A DNA stretch of 23,415 nucleotides from Sabulitectum sp964604135 (GTDB lineage: Bacteria; Fermentibacterota; Fermentibacteria; Fermentibacterales; JCC-6). The translations under genes and the position numbers were made by a program. Below are positions 15,982-22,715 of the stretch, piece after piece. The notes beneath the pieces were generated by a model. The model was given only the letters and a program-made list of their open reading frames with translations. It did not search any database and was not told where the DNA came from. The DNA lies in NCBI GenBank assembly GCA_964604135.1, contig CAZRXU010000034.1, positions 1-23,415 on the forward strand. The letters are read 5' to 3'. Position 1 is the first letter of the stretch. Every line of letters starts with the position of its first letter.

Positions 15982-16946
15982 TCGGTATCGGTTCTGCTGA
16001 ATGGCAGGATTTCAAAGAAGGCTGACAAAATATTTTTCCCCACAATAAACGCAGTACCGGAACCATTGCCTGAAACAGCGGTGAAATCGGCAGAAGCTCC
16101 CGTGTCTGTCTTTCTCCACAATGTTCCGTTGTCTTCCGAGATCAAAACAGTTCCGTTGTTTCCAACGGCACAGACTGTGGTACCCCATGACAGAAAAGAA
16201 ACATCGTTAAGGTCTTCAGAAATGCCTGTGTTAACCCGCTTCCACTCACCTCCGGTATCAAAACTGTATATGTGCCCGTTCCCGCCTGTTACCATGTACA
16301 TGCCGCCTCCGGAAACGATTTCAGTTGCTCCATTCAGCTCAAACTCTCCTATGGTAAACTCTTCGGAGCTGTTTATAATGTAACCGATACCGTTTCTACC
16401 CAGCACTATCTCGGGGAATCCGCTGCAGAGCTTACCGCATGAACTGATAATGTCTGTATCTGACTCTATGGATACTATCCCATCCTTTGAAGAATAGACA
16501 AAGCCATGCTCTCCGGTGATAAGGAATGAACTGGGATGAGTTGGGTCAAAGCTCACCGAAAGAAGATCGATGTCTTCGTGGCCGAATTCCGACCAGACTC
16601 TCCATGAACGACCGTTATTAAAAGAGGAAAGCAGCGTTCCCCGTGCTCCGCAGGCCATTGTGCCTGAAACCCCAACAGCTACACTGTACAAATCTGCTGT
16701 TAATCCAACGGGAGATACATCTGTCCAGGTTCCATCGTCTTCTCTAACCAGCACAACCCCGTAGTCTCCAACGGCTATGGCTGTGCCAGTGGCAATGCTC
16801 ACCGATACATCGTTGAGATTGAAGTTTGTATTGCTTTCTTCCAGAGACCAGTTTTCACCGTTGTCTGAAGTGTGTAAAATGGGGGTACCCGCCAATGCTC
16901 CAATCGCCAGCAAAAACAGCGTCGCAGTGTTCTTTACTGTGGTAAT
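15972..16946 (-). CDS. Secreted BNR/Ycf48-like beta-propeller protein with probable AUU start
   Basis: About 324 residues. After a signal peptide (TTVKNTATLFLLAIGALAG) come six to seven propeller repeats with the motifs VG..G.V..S.DNG..W, for example HTSDNGENWSLEES, SSFNNGRSWRVWSEFG and LISEDNGTLWRKTD. Such propellers resemble the photosystem II assembly factor Ycf48 and sialidase repeats and usually bind protein or sugar. No ATG, GTG or TTG lies between the ideal GGAGG (on the minus strand near 16957) and the signal peptide. An ATT at 16946 sits six bases after GGAGG. The upstream alternative, TTG 16991, would put 15 polar, Cys-containing residues ahead of the signal peptide and has no ribosome site. 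Confidence 0.75.
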   Translation of the reverse strand: MTTVKNTATLFLLAIGALAGTPILHTSDNGENWSLEESNTNFNLNDVSVSIATGTAIAVGDYGVVLVREDDGTWTDVSPVGLTADLYSVAVGVSGTMACGARGTLLSSFNNGRSWRVWSEFGHEDIDLLSVSFDPTHPSSFLITGEHGFVYSSKDGIVSIESDTDIISSCGKLCSGFPEIVLGRNGIGYIINSSEEFTIGEFELNGATEIVSGGGMYMVTGGNGHIYSFDTGGEWKRVNTGISEDLNDVSFLSWGTTVCAVGNNGTVLISEDNGTLWRKTDTGASADFTAVSGNGSGTAFIVGKNILSAFFEILPFSRTDTEWN

Positions 16947-17022
16947 AATACACCTCCAGAAAAAGGTTCTCCCGCACGACAAACATACCAAACCAGTCTG
17001 GCTTCAGTAGTACACCGTGTTC

Positions 17023-17067
17023 ATTGTTTCTTCGTTCGAAAGGAACAATAGTATAGTGTTGGATGTA
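17023..17067 (+). promoter_or_regulatory. Conserved hairpin element, copy 1 (upstream of first ferredoxin lipoprotein)
   Basis: ATTGTTTCTT (17023-17032), a 7-base loop and AAGGAACAAT (17040-17049) form a 10-bp stem with one G-T pair, followed by TAGTATAGTGTTGGATGTA. Bases 17024-17067 match 38 of 44 positions of the copy at 18293-18336. Differences cluster in the loop, and both arms are preserved. It lies 61 bases before the GTG start, so it is either an operator/promoter or a structured leader. Confidence 0.55.
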
Positions 17068-17128
17068 GATACTACAGATTGCCGTCATGGGCGGAATGCA
17101 GTGATATTGTATTGATGAGAGGAAAACA

Positions 17129-18085
17129 GTGAAAAAGCATATTATAGTTCTTGTTGCCGTTGTGCTTCTAGCATCGGCAGCTGCGTGTCTGAAAGAGGGC
17201 GGGAACCCCGTTCTTCCCACTGCTGTCAGTTCCGCGGCTCTTACAGTTGATTCCGGGTTTACCTCTGGTACTGTTGACCCCCAGTGGGCAAGATACATGT
17301 ACGGGGAGTTCTCTGCTTTTACAATGCGCTGGACAGAAATTGATGATGCGGTGTACTACGAAATACGCGGCTCCGAATCACCCATCACAACAGAGAATTG
17401 GTACGATGCAATACCCATGGCAATCGTTCAGGCTCCTGCAGACTCCGCGGATGTGTTTGTAAGAATCGAAGTTCAAAAGGAACCCTGTATTGGCTGCGGA
17501 TTGTGTGAGCAGGCCTGCCCAATGAATGCAATTAGTGTAGAGAATGGTATTGCAGTTATAGATTACGATATGTGCACAGCCTGTGGGCAGTGTATGGATG
17601 TTTGTCCCACAGAGGCAATCACCGGAACCAGGTATGGAAAGAATTATTTCTTCGGCATCAGAGCATTCTTCGGCGAAGACAATCCGGCGGCAGACATTGC
17701 TGTAACAGACGGTGCATGGAGACTGATCTACTACAACACTCACTACAAGTTCACACCGGATATCCCCTTTAACTGCGGGCTGTGTACTGCCGGAGACGCC
17801 TCTGCCTGTTACATACTCACAGACTACGCAGACAGCACCTCTGTTTTCTGCGGTTATGGCTGCCCGGTTGACGCAGTCTGGCAGGATACCACTCCTGTGG
17901 GCATTGTTCCCAACATGATTTACATTGACTACGACAAATGCATCAACTGCGGTCAGTGTTTTATGGAATGCTGGAACTACCATGGAAGAGTAAACCCTGA
18001 TCCCTCTTCATACACGGGTATGCGTTCTATGAAGCGCAGGGTTGTTCCTGCAAATTGGGTATCAGATCAGCCAGCTCGTCCGTAA
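17129..18085 (+). CDS. Exported multi-[4Fe-4S] ferredoxin lipoprotein with split FnIII-like domain, paralog 1
   Basis: A 318-residue protein. Residues 1-20 are a lipoprotein signal (VVLLASAAAC, lipid-acceptor Cys20; no twin-arginine). Residues about 60-112 (FTMRWTEIDDAVYYEIRGSE) look like the first strands of a fibronectin III-like sandwich. A canonical 2[4Fe-4S] ferredoxin follows: Cys120, 123, 126, 130 and Cys149, 152, 155, 159. Residues 171-181 (NYFFGIRAFF) resemble the sandwich's closing strands, so the ferredoxin appears inserted in it. A second ferredoxin-like unit has a stretched first motif (Cys216, 219, 227, 245, plus Cys241) and a normal second one (Cys271, 274, 277, 281). About four clusters are expected. 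GTG 17129 follows GAGAGGA. It probably carries electrons outside the cytoplasm. Confidence 0.85.
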   Translation: MKKHIIVLVAVVLLASAAACLKEGGNPVLPTAVSSAALTVDSGFTSGTVDPQWARYMYGEFSAFTMRWTEIDDAVYYEIRGSESPITTENWYDAIPMAIVQAPADSADVFVRIEVQKEPCIGCGLCEQACPMNAISVENGIAVIDYDMCTACGQCMDVCPTEAITGTRYGKNYFFGIRAFFGEDNPAADIAVTDGAWRLIYYNTHYKFTPDIPFNCGLCTAGDASACYILTDYADSTSVFCGYGCPVDAVWQDTTPVGIVPNMIYIDYDKCINCGQCFMECWNYHGRVNPDPSSYTGMRSMKRRVVPANWVSDQPARP

Positions 18086-18292
18086 AACTCTTTCTAAAAG
18101 ACGGGTGTCTGTTGAGCAATGCCGTTGTGCTTGTTCACCGTATCGTGTGTTCAGTGATGTTGCTGCACAAGCTCAATCACCTTCCTGGCAGACGGTTAAC
18201 TTATTGGTGTCCACTGCGTAAACTCTTTCTGTGTTGCGTACAAAGCAGTCTGTGCAACTTTCGTTATGCAGACTAATTGTTTCTGAAAACGC
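18086..18292. other. Non-coding spacer between the two ferredoxin lipoprotein genes
   Basis: This stretch and the hairpin element after it make up a 303-base gap. Short reading frames in it have no ribosome sites. A 13-base sequence, GTAAA(A)CTCTTTCT, occurs twice (about 18082 and 18218), and no T-tailed hairpin is seen. The gap gives paralog 2 room for its own promoter. Confidence 0.4.
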
Positions 18293-18336
18293 TTGTTTCT
18301 TGCGTCGGAAGGAACAATAGTACCGTGTTGGATGTA
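18293..18336 (+). promoter_or_regulatory. Conserved hairpin element, copy 2 (upstream of second ferredoxin lipoprotein)
   Basis: TTGTTTCTT (18293-18301), a 7-base loop and AAGGAACAA (18309-18317) form a 9-bp stem, followed by TAGTACCGTGTTGGATGTA. It matches copy 1 at 17024-17067 with changed loop bases but unchanged arms. It ends 52 bases before the GTG start of paralog 2, a position similar to copy 1, which points to shared control of the two genes. Confidence 0.55.
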
Positions 18337-18388
18337 ACACATAATAGTGTAGTGCTTTCGGAACTTTCCATATGATGGAGGCTTAAGG

Positions 18389-19354
18389 GTGAGGAAAAAG
18401 GTTGTACCCATCGCTCTGGTTGTTATCTTCGCGTCAATTGCTGCCTGTCTTAGTGAAACTGAATCTCCTGTTGCACCACAAAGCATTGCACAGGGTTCTC
18501 TGCTTGTTGATACCGGGTTTACTGTTGGCTCTCCTGGTTTCTGGCTTTACGACAATCTGGGCGAGTATTCTTCTTTCACTCTCAGGTGGAGCGAAGTAAG
18601 CGATGCTCAGTTTTACGAAATACGCGCTTCGGAAAATCCAATTACCGCAGACAACTGGGAAGACGCAGCCCCCATAGCTACTGTGCAGGCCCCTGCGGAC
18701 ACTGCTTACGTTTTTAATGTTGTCGAGGTACAAAGCGAACCCTGCATAGGCTGCGGTATGTGCGAGCAGGTCTGCCCCAGTAATGCAATCACCGTTCAGA
18801 GCGGAACCGCCGTTATTGACTACAAAAAGTGTACCTCCTGCGGGCAGTGTATGGATGTCTGCCCTGTAGACGCAATTACCGGCACAAAAAACGGAACGAA
18901 CTACTTTTTTGGAATCAGAGCTTTTTTCAACGCAAACACACCTGCTGCAGATATAGCAACAACCGATGATTCTTACCGCATAATCTACTTCAATGCACGT
19001 GACTCATTCTGGGGACCTCAGACAAAGAACTGCGCTCTGTGCCAGGATTCATACGATTCTCTTGGTGTGTACGGCGGGTGTCATATACTGAATGACTATT
19101 TTGATCAGGATAGAACAGCCTTCACCGGTTACGGGTGTCCGGAAGATGCCATCTGGCAGGATTCTTTGAGTTTGGGCCCAGTTCCGAATATGATTTACAT
19201 TGACTACGACAAGTGCACCAGCTGTGGAATCTGCTTCACAGAATGCTGGAACTACAACCTTGTTATTGACCCGGGTGGGTACGAGGGAATGAAATCTATC
19301 ATGCACAAAGTCGTTCCTTCAGGATGGGTTTCTCCCCAGCCTCAGCGACCCTGA
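18389..19354 (+). CDS. Exported multi-[4Fe-4S] ferredoxin lipoprotein with split FnIII-like domain, paralog 2
   Basis: A 321-residue paralog of the preceding gene with the same architecture: lipoprotein signal with lipobox IAAC (Cys20), FnIII-like strands (FTLRWSEVSDAQFYEIRA), ferredoxin at Cys119, 122, 125, 129 and Cys148, 151, 154, 158, the closing strands (NYFFGIRAFF), then the second unit at Cys215, 218, 231, 250 and Cys276, 279, 282, 286. The spacer between the second and third cysteines of the stretched motif differs in length from paralog 1, and the extra Cys241 of paralog 1 is replaced by Thr, so the ligand set conserved in both is 16 cysteines. GTG 18389 has GGAGG seven bases upstream. 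It begins the tight operon that runs to the beta-barrel gene. Confidence 0.85.
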   Translation: MRKKVVPIALVVIFASIAACLSETESPVAPQSIAQGSLLVDTGFTVGSPGFWLYDNLGEYSSFTLRWSEVSDAQFYEIRASENPITADNWEDAAPIATVQAPADTAYVFNVVEVQSEPCIGCGMCEQVCPSNAITVQSGTAVIDYKKCTSCGQCMDVCPVDAITGTKNGTNYFFGIRAFFNANTPAADIATTDDSYRIIYFNARDSFWGPQTKNCALCQDSYDSLGVYGGCHILNDYFDQDRTAFTGYGCPEDAIWQDSLSLGPVPNMIYIDYDKCTSCGICFTECWNYNLVIDPGGYEGMKSIMHKVVPSGWVSPQPQRP

Positions 19355-19387
19355 AAAGCTATTGCTAAATAATGAAAGGAGCTTTTT

Positions 19388-19819
19388 ATGAAAAGCACTA
19401 CTATCATACTGGTTCTTGCCGTTGCTTCCTTTGCCGGTGTTTTTACCTTCGTTCTAGTGCCGCAGGATACTGAGTATTCAGCACTGGAAATCCAGGCAAA
19501 GGGTGCTGTTGTGAAAACCATTGAAGCCGAGGAAGGTGTCTTTCCTGACAGCACCGAGGTAGTAGAATCTTACTACGTGATACCAGAGGGCTGCATAAGC
19601 TGTCAGATCTGTGTTGGCCAGTGTCCTGTTGAAGCCATCACAATGAGTGATGATAACTTTGCTGTAATTGACCCGGAACTTTGTATCAACTGTGGAATTT
19701 GTGCCAGCGGTTGCCCCACAGGCACCATTGAGCAGCTGAAAGCTGAAGACTGTGCTCTTTACGGAGTAGATGCTGAAGGCAACACAGAATTGATCCAGGA
19801 GGATTTAGAGGAGGACTGA
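19388..19819 (+). CDS. Membrane-anchored or exported 2[4Fe-4S] ferredoxin
   Basis: A 143-residue protein. Residues 4-24 are a hydrophobic segment (TTIILVLAVASFAGVFTFVLV) without a clear signal peptidase site, so it may stay as an N-terminal anchor in the inner membrane. Residues 25-65 are an acidic linker. The ferredoxin domain has Cys69, 72, 75, 79 and Cys99, 102, 105, 109, each ending in the usual Cys-Pro, which indicates two low-potential [4Fe-4S] clusters. An acidic tail (IQEDLEED) follows, with an unpaired Cys122. AAAGGAG lies eight bases before ATG 19388, 33 bases after paralog 2. It could pick up electrons at the inner membrane for the other exported ferredoxins; that role is inferred. 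Confidence 0.82.
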   Translation: MKSTTIILVLAVASFAGVFTFVLVPQDTEYSALEIQAKGAVVKTIEAEEGVFPDSTEVVESYYVIPEGCISCQICVGQCPVEAITMSDDNFAVIDPELCINCGICASGCPTGTIEQLKAEDCALYGVDAEGNTELIQEDLEED

Positions 19820-20052
19820 TGCTGAAGAAGGGGATGTTTGTTCTTGTTCTGCTGGCAGCTATTGCCGCTGTTGCCTCTGGAGACACCAGGTTCTGGGTAG
19901 AACCTGACAAATGCAGTGGCTGTGGAGACTGTCTTGTGGTTTGTCCTGTTAATGCCATCACAATTGAAGACGGGAAATCTCACATTGATCCCGATGTATG
20001 CATTAACTGCGGGCTCTGTCAGGGGGTGTGCACCTATGACGCGATTCACTAG
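19819..20052 (+). CDS. Small exported 2[4Fe-4S] ferredoxin, probably soluble periplasmic
   Basis: A 77-residue protein: signal peptide at residues 1-20 (FVLVLLAAIAAVASG, cleavage probably after Ser20 or nearby) followed almost directly by a bacterial-type ferredoxin of about 55 residues. Ligands are Cys32, 35, 38, 42 and Cys61, 64, 67, 71. The second motif lacks the usual proline after its last cysteine (CTYDAIH). There is no lipobox cysteine, so the mature protein should be a free periplasmic carrier. ATG 19819 overlaps the previous stop (TGATG) and follows GGAGG. Confidence 0.83.
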   Translation: MLKKGMFVLVLLAAIAAVASGDTRFWVEPDKCSGCGDCLVVCPVNAITIEDGKSHIDPDVCINCGLCQGVCTYDAIH

Positions 20053-20284
20053 GCTGCTTATTCTTACACTGCTGGGATTCATTCTTGTTGCTTCATGCAA
20101 AGCTCCGCTGGAAAATACAATGCTTACCGTTGACGCAACAAGGTGTGTGGGATGCGGTGAGTGTGAAGAGGTTTGCCCTTACAACGCAATCGAGATAATT
20201 GACGGCGACGCCGTTATAGACCCCGGCCTTTGCCACCAGTGCAACAGGTGCGTTGAAGTCTGCCCGGAAGGAGCCATATACTAA
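20036..20284 (+). CDS. Small 2[4Fe-4S] ferredoxin lipoprotein
   Basis: An 82-residue protein starting at ATG 20036, inside the end of the preceding gene (17-base overlap) with GGGGGTG seven bases upstream. The frame is open further upstream, but only this start gives a lipoprotein signal: LLILTLLGFILVASC, lipid-acceptor Cys21 followed by Lys. The ferredoxin domain has Cys37, 40, 43, 47 and Cys66, 69, 72, 76, both motifs ending in Cys-Pro. A residue other than Asp after the lipid cysteine would favour outer-membrane sorting by the enterobacterial rule, which may not hold here. Its stop overlaps the start of the beta-barrel gene (TAATG), so the two are translationally coupled. Confidence 0.82.
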   Translation: MTRFTRLLILTLLGFILVASCKAPLENTMLTVDATRCVGCGECEEVCPYNAIEIIDGDAVIDPGLCHQCNRCVEVCPEGAIY

Positions 20285-21489
20285 TGAAATACACAACAGT
20301 GTTGCTTCTTGTTGCAGCTTCCGTTTTTGCGGTCGATTTCGAAGGCTTTGCCCGTATGCAGGCAGTGTCTGACAGTATTAACTACGGAGAAGGTGTTCAC
20401 AACTGGGGCATAGGTGGATTCAGGGTTACAGGCAACAGCTGGAATATCGTTCTTAACGCAGACAAGGTAATGAGCGGAGAGGGTGCAGTTGTTCCCCGCT
20501 ACTACAGAAACCACTTGGAGACAAATCTGGAAGGCAGAGTTTCATTCGGGGGATTTACAGTTAACCCTGAATTTCAGTTCGTAAAAGATATAGACAGCGC
20601 AAATGTTGTTCTTCCTGTTTCTCTCGGAGAAGGGTACAGAAATTCTTCTCTCAGACCCGGTCTTTCTCTTTCCTACACACTTCCGGGAGTTTTTGAAGTG
20701 AGTGGAACGGGGAGATACTGGAAGCGAGATATCTTTGCCCTGGATTCAGATGTAGAAAACACCGAGTGGATCGAGATGAGCTACGGTGGCGATGTGCTGT
20801 GGCACACTCCGGTTGGCGGTTATCTTGCTGTGGGAGGCATCTCTCACCAGACAAAACTTGACGGTTTTGATTACGACAGAAACTGGTCTCGAGTTGATAT
20901 TTCCGCTGGGGTCAAACCCATGCACTTCCCTACAATGACCTTTGTAACAGCGGAAGCCGAGTACTCTGTTTACACCGGGGAAGACTATGCAGGTACAGGT
21001 TTGCCTGACAGATTTACAGCAAGACTCAGAGCTGTTCAGAATGTTGCCCGAAATGTAATGTTCAATATAACCTTCAGTCAGGCAGCAGATTTTTACGAAA
21101 ATGAAACAAGATTTGGACCTTTTCAAAGTGCCATAAGAGGGCAGTACAAGTTTGCCGGCTGGGGTAGTGTTCCCTCTTCCGTTCTTGTTGGAGGCCAGTT
21201 AACTGAATCTGCTATAACCACAAAGCTGGGAGAAGTAGAGGCAAGAATAAGCCTTGTTGGCGGGCTCTCTGCGCTGATTACCGGTAAGCTGTGGTACGGG
21301 CCCAGCTCTGTTGCTGTTGTTGCAGGCGGCTACAGAACCCGTGAAATTTACGGCGGAGGGCTTGAGTTCCGAATGAACAACGGGCTTAACGCATTTGTTG
21401 TTTACGAGCAGGAAGCCTCAACCCTTGGCCCCAATCAAACCTGGGGGAAAATTAGAGGAGGGCTGGGCTTCTATCCAGTTCAGTTCTAG
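20284..21489 (+). CDS. Predicted outer-membrane beta-barrel protein
   Basis: A 401-residue protein. Residues 1-16 are a signal peptide (YTTVLLLVAASVFA). The rest alternates polar and hydrophobic residues in strands of 9-13 residues with aromatic girdles, for example LRPGLSLSYTLPGVFEVSGTG and SSVAVVAGGYRTREIYGGGLEFRM, and the chain ends in Phe (FYPVQF), the usual C-terminal signal for BAM insertion. About 385 mature residues would fit a barrel of roughly 16-18 strands. There are no cysteines or CxxCH haem motifs. Coupled directly to the ferredoxin lipoprotein gene, it may house or dock a ferredoxin at the outer membrane, or act as an unrelated porin. No specific family is recognised. Confidence 0.8.
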   Translation: MKYTTVLLLVAASVFAVDFEGFARMQAVSDSINYGEGVHNWGIGGFRVTGNSWNIVLNADKVMSGEGAVVPRYYRNHLETNLEGRVSFGGFTVNPEFQFVKDIDSANVVLPVSLGEGYRNSSLRPGLSLSYTLPGVFEVSGTGRYWKRDIFALDSDVENTEWIEMSYGGDVLWHTPVGGYLAVGGISHQTKLDGFDYDRNWSRVDISAGVKPMHFPTMTFVTAEAEYSVYTGEDYAGTGLPDRFTARLRAVQNVARNVMFNITFSQAADFYENETRFGPFQSAIRGQYKFAGWGSVPSSVLVGGQLTESAITTKLGEVEARISLVGGLSALITGKLWYGPSSVAVVAGGYRTREIYGGGLEFRMNNGLNAFVVYEQEASTLGPNQTWGKIRGGLGFYPVQF

Positions 21490-21508
21490 CTGCAGCTGGA
21501 ACAAAACT

Positions 21509-21550
21509 TGCCGCGGCTGTTATCTTACAGGATACAGTCGCGGCATTTTT
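21509..21550 (+). terminator. Strong rho-independent terminator after the beta-barrel gene
   Basis: TGCCGCGGCTGT (21509-21520) pairs with ACAGTCGCGGCA (21534-21545), 11 of 12 positions matching, across a 13-base loop, and is followed at once by TTTTT. It closes the ferredoxin-barrel operon. The next gene starts only 20 bases later, which leaves little room for a separate promoter, so some readthrough is probable. Confidence 0.88.
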
Positions 21551-21569
21551 AAAAGACGAAAGGATTCAG

Positions 21570-22703
21570 ATGTTTACAGGGTTGATAGAGGGAACCGGGC
21601 TGGGGCTTGCAACAGGTATTTCGTGTCTGGCATCCTGCGGACCCATTTATCTTACCTATCTTCTCAGTGAAAAAAGAACCAGCAAACAATCCCTTGTGAC
21701 CATTCTCATGCTGAATCTCGGCAGGTTTGTTTCCTATGCAGCTTTCGGTGCTGTTATGGGGCTTCTGGGCGGGTCAATACCCTCTTCCGTTCGTATTCCC
21801 CTTGCTTTTTCAGGTTATCTTCTTTTTTCCGGTTACCTTATTACATCCGTAGTGCGGGTCAACAAAACATGCAGCAGCTGCAACATTCCCAAATGGATGA
21901 AGTTTACAAAAAGCCCCATGCTGCTGGGTATGCTCACCGGGTTTTCAATCTGCCCTGCATTTCTTATAGCTATTACCAGTGCATTCAGCACTTCAGGAGC
22001 CATACAGGGGGCTTTGCTTTTCACAGGATTCTTTCTTGGCACAACGGTATACATGCTGCCTTTTGCCATTTTCAGCCTGTTCAGCAAAAGGAAATGGCTT
22101 AACATCGTCGGAAAATACGCTGCAATCTTCGTTGCCGTCTACTTTGGAATAATCGGAATTCGAGGGCTTGCCAGTTATTTCCTAGAGCGGAGAGATGTTG
22201 TTGTTGATGTTCATGAACAGGGTTCCTCTCCCTCCACCGGTCAGGTAAGCATTTACAATGCATTGAATGAAGATTCTCTATACCTTCTTGCCTTCCCTGA
22301 TATTGATGGGGACAGGGGCACGGATATGTTTACTGATCTCTACGGAGCTGAGGGTCCGGAAATTGTTCTGGTTATCGCTAATTCCGAAAACTGGGAAAAT
22401 GCTGTTCAGTCTATTCCCGAGCTTTCAGGTGTGATAGCGCCGTGGTGGATGGACCATCGGTCTGAAGCCGAGCTCTCTCCCTGGCAGGAGGCAGCCAACA
22501 TCATGGCAGACGAAAGGCGTTTCAGGCTTTTTGCAATTGAGTATGAGCCCTACGATATAGAGCGGGCAGGAATAGTTTACCAGTACCTTGGCAGATACAG
22601 CTTCAGATGCGACCCTGATTCAGGGTTCACTTTTTTAATAACAAGCGACGCGGGGTGCACAACGTCAGACTGCAACACCTGCCCTGCCTACCAGAACAAC
22701 TAA
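21570..22703 (+). CDS. DsbD/CcdA-like membrane thiol redox protein with extracytoplasmic C-terminal domain
   Basis: A 377-residue protein. Residues 1-205 contain about six helices. Helix 1 carries GISCLASCGPIYLTYLL (Cys19, Cys23), similar to the C-x3-C-G-P of the DsbD_2 subgroup, and helix 4 carries FSICPAF (Cys128). This is the cysteine pair across two helices by which DsbD/CcdA proteins pass reducing equivalents from cytoplasmic thioredoxin outward. Loop cysteines Cys101 and Cys104 (CSSC) form another possible redox pair. Residues 206-377 form a soluble domain not recognised as thioredoxin, ending in GCTTSDCNTCPAYQNN (Cys363, 368, 371, with Cys347 nearby). AAAGGA precedes ATG 21570. It probably supplies reductant to the exported ferredoxins or to their cysteines; this is inferred from position. 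Confidence 0.8.
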   Translation: MFTGLIEGTGLGLATGISCLASCGPIYLTYLLSEKRTSKQSLVTILMLNLGRFVSYAAFGAVMGLLGGSIPSSVRIPLAFSGYLLFSGYLITSVVRVNKTCSSCNIPKWMKFTKSPMLLGMLTGFSICPAFLIAITSAFSTSGAIQGALLFTGFFLGTTVYMLPFAIFSLFSKRKWLNIVGKYAAIFVAVYFGIIGIRGLASYFLERRDVVVDVHEQGSSPSTGQVSIYNALNEDSLYLLAFPDIDGDRGTDMFTDLYGAEGPEIVLVIANSENWENAVQSIPELSGVIAPWWMDHRSEAELSPWQEAANIMADERRFRLFAIEYEPYDIERAGIVYQYLGRYSFRCDPDSGFTFLITSDAGCTTSDCNTCPAYQNN

Positions 22704-22715
22704 AGGGAGGTTTTC

